From Patescibacteria group bacterium (lineage in GTDB: Bacteria; Patescibacteriota; Minisyncoccia; Phycocordibacterales; UBA12088): a DNA stretch of 17,965 bases. This document shows, one piece after another, positions 6,262-11,431 of the stretch. Position 1 is the first letter of the stretch. Each line of letters opens with the position of its first letter. The translations under genes were made by a program, and so were the position numbers. Under the pieces are notes generated by a model, which was not told the DNA's origin, searched no databases, and saw only the letters and a list, made by a program, of their open reading frames with translations. The DNA is taken from NCBI GenBank assembly GCA_015491145.1, contig WFWM01000015.1, positions 1-17,965 of the forward strand, in the 5' to 3' direction.

Positions 6262-7670
6262 ACGCAACAGCTGAGATGCGCTATATCCTTTCGAAACGCA
6301 AGCGCAGCGAGTTTGATTGCCTCCGAGAGGGTTGGGAAGACAGGGAGACTCTGCGCTACCTCATCTATCGTCATCTCCTTCTTCACAAGCACCATTGCCT
6401 GCGCGATGAGTTCCCCGGCAGACGGCGCAAGAATGTGCACACCCAGAATGCGGCCATCATCCGGATGCACCACCATCTTGATAAGCCCCTCCGTCCGACC
6501 GAGAATGCGCGCCTTCGGCACATAGGAGAAAGGAACGGTCCGGCACGCGCAACGGCCAAGCTGCGCCATCAGCTGCCGCTCGGTAAGCCCGACCCCTGCA
6601 AGCTGTGGATCTGTGAAGATGGTGAATGGGACAGAGGTGTAGTCGAGCGTGTGCCGCGTGCCTCGCAGAGCGTTCTCCGCAGCAATCGTCCCTTCGTGAC
6701 CGGCGGTTGTTTCAAGCCGCAGGGGCGCGTTCGTGACATCCCCTGCAGCAAAAATATGGGAAGCGGTGGTTTGGAGCGCCTCGTCCACTATGATAGCCCC
6801 TCGCTCATCTAACTTAATGCCTGCCTGATCAACGGCAAGTCGACCAGTGTTTGGCGTGCGCCCCGTGGCAAGGAGAATTTCCTCTACCGCAATGGTCCGC
6901 TGCTGATCTCCATCTGAGAAGACCACCTCCTTCAATCCCTCTTCTGCTTGTCGCACTTCTTGTACTTGTGCATTGGTCACGATTGCAATGCCCTCCTGCT
7001 GCAAGATTGCCGCAAGCTGCGCCACCGCCTCCGGCTCTCCTTGAGGGAAAATGGTCGAATCCCGCTGCAGCAAGGTTACCTCAACGCCGAAACGGGCAAA
7101 GAGCTGGGCAAACTCGAGCCCCATCGGTCCTCCCCCTACGACAGCAAGGCTCTTTGGGAGGCGTTCCTGTTGGAGCGCTTCAATGTGTGTGATGAAGCCT
7201 GCCTCCTGCAGGCCTGGAATGGGTGGCACCGCTGTCCGGGATCCAGTTGCCACCACAAAAGCATCAGCGGTGTACCGCTGCCCATTCACCTCCACTTCGT
7301 GGGGGGAGCGAAAGTGTGCCCACCCTTCCTCAAACGATACGGAAGAGAGATTGGCGAGCACGCTCTCATATTTTTCTCTCCGCATTTGCGCCACCAAAGC
7401 GCGCTCGTGCGCCACCACCTTGCGAAAATCAACCTCCCGCAGCGACATCTCCACTCCGGGAATCGGATTGGACCGCGCTAAATGTAGTAGCTCCGATACA
7501 AAAAGGAGCGCTTTTGAGGGGACGCACCCGACATTCACGCAGGTGCCCCCCAGCGGCAATCCTGCATTAATCATCTTCGTCCTTGCGCCAAGCCCATTCG
7601 CTCGTATCGCCGCAGCGAATGCGGCAGCTCCACCACCGAGGATAATGAGGTCGTAGTGCGTGTCATTCAT
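6258..7670 (-). CDS. merA: Mercuric reductase-like flavoprotein disulfide oxidoreductase (MerA family)
   Basis: FAD/NAD(P)H-dependent enzyme of the pyridine nucleotide-disulfide oxidoreductase family; MerA reduces Hg(II) to Hg(0) in the cytoplasm. Seen: the FAD Rossmann motif LGGGAAAFAAA (residues 11-21), the redox-active pair in GGTCVNVGCVPSK (Cys44 and Cys49), the NAD(P)H motif AVVGGGPMGLEFAQL, the second FAD motif FAAGDVTN, and the dimerisation domain. The C-terminus AFRKDIAHLSCCV has the vicinal Cys468-Cys469 pair diagnostic of MerA, which delivers Hg(II) to the active site of the other subunit. The N-terminal NmerA (HMA) domain is absent. By hand alignment, the two conserved MerA tyrosines (Tyr264 and Tyr605 of the Bacillus RC607 enzyme) are Pro and Phe. 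It lies 12 nt after the arsR-type gene. Dihydrolipoamide dehydrogenase is unlikely: the His of the HPT motif is Phe and no dehydrogenase genes are nearby. Confidence 0.8.
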   Translation of the reverse strand: MNDTHYDLIILGGGAAAFAAAIRANGLGARTKMINAGLPLGGTCVNVGCVPSKALLFVSELLHLARSNPIPGVEMSLREVDFRKVVAHERALVAQMRREKYESVLANLSSVSFEEGWAHFRSPHEVEVNGQRYTADAFVVATGSRTAVPPIPGLQEAGFITHIEALQQERLPKSLAVVGGGPMGLEFAQLFARFGVEVTLLQRDSTIFPQGEPEAVAQLAAILQQEGIAIVTNAQVQEVRQAEEGLKEVVFSDGDQQRTIAVEEILLATGRTPNTGRLAVDQAGIKLDERGAIIVDEALQTTASHIFAAGDVTNAPLRLETTAGHEGTIAAENALRGTRHTLDYTSVPFTIFTDPQLAGVGLTERQLMAQLGRCACRTVPFSYVPKARILGRTEGLIKMVVHPDDGRILGVHILAPSAGELIAQAMVLVKKEMTIDEVAQSLPVFPTLSEAIKLAALAFRKDIAHLSCCV

Positions 7671-7682
7671 AGCAGGTTAGCC

Positions 7683-8012
7683 TTACCTCGCACGCGATAC
7701 GCAGAGGTATCCCCGCACAAGGCGCGCGAGCGGACTCTCCGGCAGCAAGCGATACCACACCTTCCTCGCGTCTTTTCGCCGCTGCACAGCCCCCGCTTCT
7801 TCTAATTTCCGGAGCGTGTGCGACACCGCAGAAACTGAAACCCCCACAAGCTCTGCAATCTCACCAACCGACAATTCCCGGTGGTGGCAGAGGAGGTAGC
7901 AGATTTTAAGGCGCGTGAGGTCACCCACGAGTCGGAATTGCGCCGCACACCGCCGCAACGCCGCCTCATCGTGGAGTTCCCGGATAATTGTTTGCCGCTT
8001 GCTCATTTGCAT
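7683..8012 (-). CDS. ArsR/SmtB-family transcriptional regulator of the mercury-type operon
   Basis: A 109-residue winged-helix metalloregulator of the kind that represses its operon until a metal or thiol-reactive ligand releases it. The family core is clear: FRLVGDLTRLKICYLL, then ELSVGEIAELVGVSVSAVSHTLRKLEEAGAV as the DNA-reading helix-turn-helix, then RRKDARKVWYRL as the wing. The canonical ArsR CxC site (ELCVCDL) reads ELSVGEI, so arsenite sensing through that site is excluded. Cys22, Cys38, Cys42 and Cys104 are left as possible thiolate ligands, and CYLLC is a striking pair. Actinobacterial and archaeal mer operons are also known to use ArsR-type rather than MerR-type regulators. ATG 8012 starts 9 nt after a TATACT -10, so the message is probably leaderless; ATG 8006 is the alternative. 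Confidence 0.88.
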   Translation of the reverse strand: MQMSKRQTIIRELHDEAALRRCAAQFRLVGDLTRLKICYLLCHHRELSVGEIAELVGVSVSAVSHTLRKLEEAGAVQRRKDARKVWYRLLPESPLARLVRGYLCVSRAR

Positions 8013-8030
8013 ACCTATTCAAGTATAGGT
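8013..8030. promoter_or_regulatory. Operator-like inverted repeat at the arsR-merA promoter
   Basis: ACCTAT (8013-8018) and ATAGGT (8025-8030) are exact reverse complements around a 6-nt centre. The repeat covers the TATACT -10 element and ends one base before the first codon of the arsR-type gene. An ArsR-family dimer bound here would block RNA polymerase, giving autorepression of the operon. Confidence 0.65.
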
Positions 8031-8050
8031 CAAAAAGGAAAGTCAGACAA
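8022..8050 (-). promoter_or_regulatory. Promoter of the arsR-merA operon
   Basis: On the minus strand, TTGTCT (8045-8050; 4 of 6 matches to TTGACA) and TATACT (8022-8027) are separated by 17 nt. The expected transcription start is at or 1-3 nt before ATG 8012. Confidence 0.7.
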
Positions 8051-8184
8051 CATCGCACATGTGAGTCCAGTATTTCCTCTATTCCCCACAGCGCCACAGA
8101 CGATCCCGCAGAAATCTGCCGACAACTTGTGCACCTCAGACAAGTAATTCAAATTCAGTCTCTACCGAGAGTAGAGGAATTTTG
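8044..8184. other. Intergenic stretch between the T4SS-pilin/peptidase gene and arsR
   Basis: About 140 nt with no gene. It holds three small inverted repeats: CTCTAC/GTAGAG (8160-8176, 5-nt loop), ACTTGT/ACAAGT (8125-8145, 9-nt loop) and GCAGA/TCTGC (8108-8119). The first lies 9 nt after the stop of the minus-strand gene and could be a weak terminator, but no T-run follows it. Confidence 0.4.
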
Positions 8185-11043
8185 CTAGGGACATTGCCCG
8201 AGCTTGATGTCCCAATGCGCTGTGCCCCCTCTCTTCTCATAGGCCCAACAACCGACTTGCCCGTTGACAGTCACCTCGTAAAGTTCTGCTCCATCATTTC
8301 GTCGTCGTCTGTCTAATTTTGTAAACTGAAAGCTATTGTCAGAATTGCCTGGAGCTTCTTCCAGAGTCCAATCGACAAAATCTTGGTTGCTGTTATAACC
8401 AATGTCCACCTTTTTTCCTGTGCAATGCGCCGCTCCAGCAAGATTGCAGGTGTGTCCGTTGCCCAATTCGCTCCCCCCAGTCAGAACGAGAGAAGGAGCC
8501 GCAGATCGGTTTTCCTTAAATTTTCCCCACACTGCCGCAATATGGTCGATGACTCCTTTCTTTAAATGACGAACATCGGTGCAGCCACCCGTTGTTTTTG
8601 CAAAGCAAGGATCTTTGTTCACCTTAATCCCTCTCTCGGCAAGGTAGGCTCGCACTAAAGCCTCTTCCTCGATTGCTTGCTTTGCACTTTGGTACAGAGG
8701 AGAGGAAGAAGCAGGGAGAAATTCCTTGTAGTGGCGATAAGTACTACAAGCATTACCAAGAGGACCATTATTTGCTGAATGAGTGCGGCAAGCCTGTTCG
8801 AGTGAAGACGCAAACCCTAGGACTTCCGCCTTTGCTGCCGCAATGGTGGCACCATCAACCGAACGGGGATCATTTGCCAAAAACCCCCTTTCCGTTGTAT
8901 CTCCGCTGTTAGAAGCCGAAGAAGAGCTAGCAACAGCGGTTCCTCCACTGCTACCTCCAGACAACTGCTGCCCACACGCTTTCTTGAGCTTCTCCACCTC
9001 GGCAGGATCCTGCTTGCAAAAGATAGCGACTCCCTCGGTAATGGACTGCCCCGCAAGAATCACCATTACCGTATTAACGATAATCCATGCCCCCAGCGTG
9101 ACAAAGAGCCCCACGAGGACGGTCCAGAAAATCCTGTGAGCTCGCTGAATGTTGCCGGGGTTTGCCGGGGAAGCGACATAGAGCACCCCCGCATACACGA
9201 GCGCAATTGCGGCGCCGAGAATCGCAAGGTAGATGATGAAGTTGATGATCCGCTGGGCGAGCTGGAGGAGCTCGCACAACCCGCACTGCGGCACTGTGCC
9301 CGTCTGCTCGAGATAGGAGCACATATCGTAGCCCGAGAAGCAGGCAACAATGCCGCCGGTTTGGTAGCTGCGCGGCGGCACGCGCACCGATGACGCACCG
9401 GTTCCTCCCGTTCCCCCTGCGCCTCCTCCCGCACTTCCTGTGCCAACGGCAGCATCAGATTGGCATCGTTCAAGTGTGCCGCCTGCATTAAGGAGCTGCT
9501 CTACCCATTGCTTCTGTTGATTGAGTTCGTCCCACTGCTGCCTCGCAGCTTCCAGCTTGTGGAGGAGCGTAGCGCGCACTTCCGGTGCTAAACCAGAAAC
9601 ATCAGAAGCAAATGAAAGGGTCGTTCGTGGGCGGAGCACTGACGCAACCTTCTCTCCAGCATTTGTGAGCGCTTGCGGCCGCAGGGCTTCCGTGATGCTT
9701 GCGAGCATTGTGTCAATCTTGCTGAGTGTTTCCTCCCATCGTTTGAGAGCGTTTGAGAGCACCTTGGTGACATCCCTCCCCTCCAAGATTCCTGTGCACA
9801 CACTTCCATCGGGTTTTCGTCGCACGTATGCCTGCATTTGCTTGGCAAGTGCTTGCAGATTTCCCTCTGCTTGAGAGAGGGAGTGATACGCTTTGGCAAG
9901 CTGCGCGAAACCCTTAAAGTTACAAAACGCATAGGACACTCCTGTTGCCGCATAGGTTGAGAAATAGGAGGTGAGTGCCGATGCTACTTTCTTCGCTTCA
10001 TCCCACGTTGCTCGCGCCTCCAATTCACGGTTGGCAGCGACGCTGTATTGTTCTAGCCTATCAAACTTCATTTTTGCAAAGTCGCCGAGAGGACCTGACA
10101 GGTTTCGGCGCGCTTCGCCGATGCGTTCAGCTATCGCAATCAATTTTTGCAGATCCTCATCTGAGCCGTACTTCTGCCTTCTCTCACTTAGGTCGCTTTT
10201 TGCGAGGGCTTGCATCCGATCCCACTCCTCCGCCGGATTTACGAGTGATTGTCCTTCCACAAACGCCAGCTTGCCCCCGGACTTAATCTTGCAGGAGAAA
10301 GTAGAAGGGTAGGAGCCCCCGAGAGAGAGCACGAGTTGATGGAAGGATAAGGTCTCCTCTCCAGAGAGTCTCTCCACATTGGGCAAGAATCTTTTGATCT
10401 GCGCGTCAACCAGGCTCGCGGCAATTTTCGCATTGTCGGGACTGAGAGAAAGGATCTCTTCCACCTGCGAGGCAAGCTCATCGAGCGTTTCCGATTTCTT
10501 GAACACAGCCATTGCAAGCTTGATCGACTGCTGCAGCGCTTGCTCGGTGGCAGAAGAGGGATTGCGTTGGAGCGCACCTCCCAGCGCTATTTGGAGGAGC
10601 TGCTGCACATTGTTGAATAGGTCCGGGTGCCCCATTTTGTTGACAAGAGCAGCGACACGTTGTGGATTTGTAGCCTCACGAAGAACATTATCGAACCGCG
10701 CAAGCTGCTTGGCTGGTGACACATCTTCCTTAATCCATGACCCGACGACAGGGAGCCAACTACAGTCGTCAAACGCTGTGTCATATTGCCGATCGAACAC
10801 CGCACAGTACGCATCCACATACTCCTGCTTCTCTGAGCAATCGCTTTGCGGATCGCAAACAGTAATCGCTTTGCAAAAATCGCTCGATGGGTTTTGCTGT
10901 GTACAATATTTGGCAAGCCCCGCAGCCTGTACAGCAGACACCCCGACACCAAAAAAGACAACGAGGAAGACACCAAAGATGGGCAACCTCCGAAGCCACA
11001 CCCTTCCCACCAGTATCCTCCAGTAGTGCCACTGGATGCCCAT
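8185..11043 (-). CDS. Large secreted/membrane protein: helical region, T4SS-pilin-like TM pair and C-terminal M15-like peptidase domain
   Basis: A 952-residue protein in one uninterrupted frame. An N-terminal signal or anchor (GVFLVVFFGVGVSAVQAAG) is followed by about 500 residues of mostly helical sequence with scattered cysteines, then a Gly-rich linker (GTGSAGGGAGGTGG). Two transmembrane helices at about 597-620 and 637-661 (INFIIYLAILGAAIALVYAG and FWTVLVGLFVTLGAWIIVNT) match the T4SS_pilin / TrbC-VirB2-like pattern common in Patescibacteria. After a Ser/Gly linker, the C-terminal domain has HCTGKKVDIGYN (His873 with Asp880) and AHWDI (His943). That spacing resembles the zinc site of the Hedgehog/DD-peptidase fold (M15), which cuts peptidoglycan stem peptides; this part is inference. 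ATG 11043 is chosen over an upstream start (11118): it begins directly before the signal and lies 7 nt after TGCTACACT. No other T4SS genes are in the window. Confidence 0.65.
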   Translation of the reverse strand: MGIQWHYWRILVGRVWLRRLPIFGVFLVVFFGVGVSAVQAAGLAKYCTQQNPSSDFCKAITVCDPQSDCSEKQEYVDAYCAVFDRQYDTAFDDCSWLPVVGSWIKEDVSPAKQLARFDNVLREATNPQRVAALVNKMGHPDLFNNVQQLLQIALGGALQRNPSSATEQALQQSIKLAMAVFKKSETLDELASQVEEILSLSPDNAKIAASLVDAQIKRFLPNVERLSGEETLSFHQLVLSLGGSYPSTFSCKIKSGGKLAFVEGQSLVNPAEEWDRMQALAKSDLSERRQKYGSDEDLQKLIAIAERIGEARRNLSGPLGDFAKMKFDRLEQYSVAANRELEARATWDEAKKVASALTSYFSTYAATGVSYAFCNFKGFAQLAKAYHSLSQAEGNLQALAKQMQAYVRRKPDGSVCTGILEGRDVTKVLSNALKRWEETLSKIDTMLASITEALRPQALTNAGEKVASVLRPRTTLSFASDVSGLAPEVRATLLHKLEAARQQWDELNQQKQWVEQLLNAGGTLERCQSDAAVGTGSAGGGAGGTGGTGASSVRVPPRSYQTGGIVACFSGYDMCSYLEQTGTVPQCGLCELLQLAQRIINFIIYLAILGAAIALVYAGVLYVASPANPGNIQRAHRIFWTVLVGLFVTLGAWIIVNTVMVILAGQSITEGVAIFCKQDPAEVEKLKKACGQQLSGGSSGGTAVASSSSASNSGDTTERGFLANDPRSVDGATIAAAKAEVLGFASSLEQACRTHSANNGPLGNACSTYRHYKEFLPASSSPLYQSAKQAIEEEALVRAYLAERGIKVNKDPCFAKTTGGCTDVRHLKKGVIDHIAAVWGKFKENRSAAPSLVLTGGSELGNGHTCNLAGAAHCTGKKVDIGYNSNQDFVDWTLEEAPGNSDNSFQFTKLDRRRRNDGAELYEVTVNGQVGCWAYEKRGGTAHWDIKLGQCP

Positions 11044-11323
11044 TGAGTCCAGTGTAGCAAGGATCCTCGCTTCTTCTTTCCACAAGAGAGGCAAGGGAAG
11101 ACCACTCTTCTCCCACACTATTGACCAGACGAGTGCGTTGCCTGATCGATAGCGCTTCGGAACACTCGTATGCGTAGCCCACGCATAGCCACGCGAGGGT
11201 CAGCGAAGATTTCGTCTTGCACGGCTGCGCGCAGAAGGACACGCCCGACGCATCTCAATAACAACCGAACCCACGTATGCCGATATTGAACACGGACACT
11301 TCTAAATGTTGCGTGGGCTCCTG
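11044..11323. other. Gene-free stretch between tRNA-Tyr and the T4SS-pilin/peptidase gene
   Basis: About 280 nt without a convincing gene. It contains a 7-bp inverted repeat TATGCGT/ACGCATA with a 5-nt loop (11169-11187), a distant pair CCCACG (11270-11275) and CGTGGG (11312-11317), and the downstream promoter at 11051-11059. A structured untranslated RNA or the remnant of a gene is possible, but neither is recognisable. Confidence 0.4.
11051..11059 (-). promoter_or_regulatory. Extended -10 promoter of the T4SS-pilin/peptidase gene
   Basis: On the minus strand, TGCTACACT (TGnTAnACT) ends 7 nt before ATG 11043. No -35 is evident. The distance puts the transcription start at the ATG. Confidence 0.5.
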
Positions 11324-11407
11324 TGCGCCGGGCAGGATTCGAACCTGCGTAGCCACAAGGGCGCCTGGTTTACAGCCAGGTGCGTTTGACCACTCCGCCA
11401 CCGACGC
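11324..11407 (-). tRNA. tRNA-Tyr (anticodon GTA)
   Basis: Minus-strand type II tRNA with a long variable arm, typical of bacterial tRNA-Tyr. Acceptor GCGTCGG/CCGGCGC, anticodon stem CCTGG/CCAGG with loop CTGTAAA (anticodon GTA), and T-arm GCAGG TTCGAAT CCTGC are all present. The discriminator is A and CCA is not encoded; the following bases are CAGGAG, as after tRNA-Phe. It begins 24 nt after the clpB stop and has no obvious promoter of its own. Confidence 0.95.
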
Positions 11408-11410
11408 ACT

Positions 11411-11428
11411 GACGCGACACGTCGCGTC
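11411..11428 (-). other. GC-rich hairpin between clpB and tRNA-Tyr
   Basis: Perfect 8-bp arms GACGCGAC and GTCGCGTC with a 2-nt centre lie between the clpB stop (11432) and the tRNA 5' end (11407). No T-run follows, so it is not a classical terminator. It could mark an RNA processing point that frees the tRNA from the clpB transcript, or partly attenuate read-through. Confidence 0.5.
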
Positions 11429-11431
11429 TTG

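Noticed and set aside
6258..7670. Dihydrolipoamide dehydrogenase of a 2-oxoacid dehydrogenase complex
   Set aside because: The C-terminal Cys-Cys, the absent catalytic His, the metal-type regulator and the lack of E1/E2 genes favour a MerA-type enzyme.
9741..9760. Adjacent 10-bp direct repeat (GTTTGAGAGC twice)
   Set aside because: It encodes an ordinary helical stretch (VLSNALKRW) in an intact frame; a short chance repeat with no sign of instability.
11060..11242. Minus-strand frame reading LTLAWLCVGYAYECSEALSIRQ upstream of the T4SS-pilin/peptidase gene
   Set aside because: No domain recognised, no start signal, and it runs out of frame into the following gene; kept only as part of the unexplained gap.
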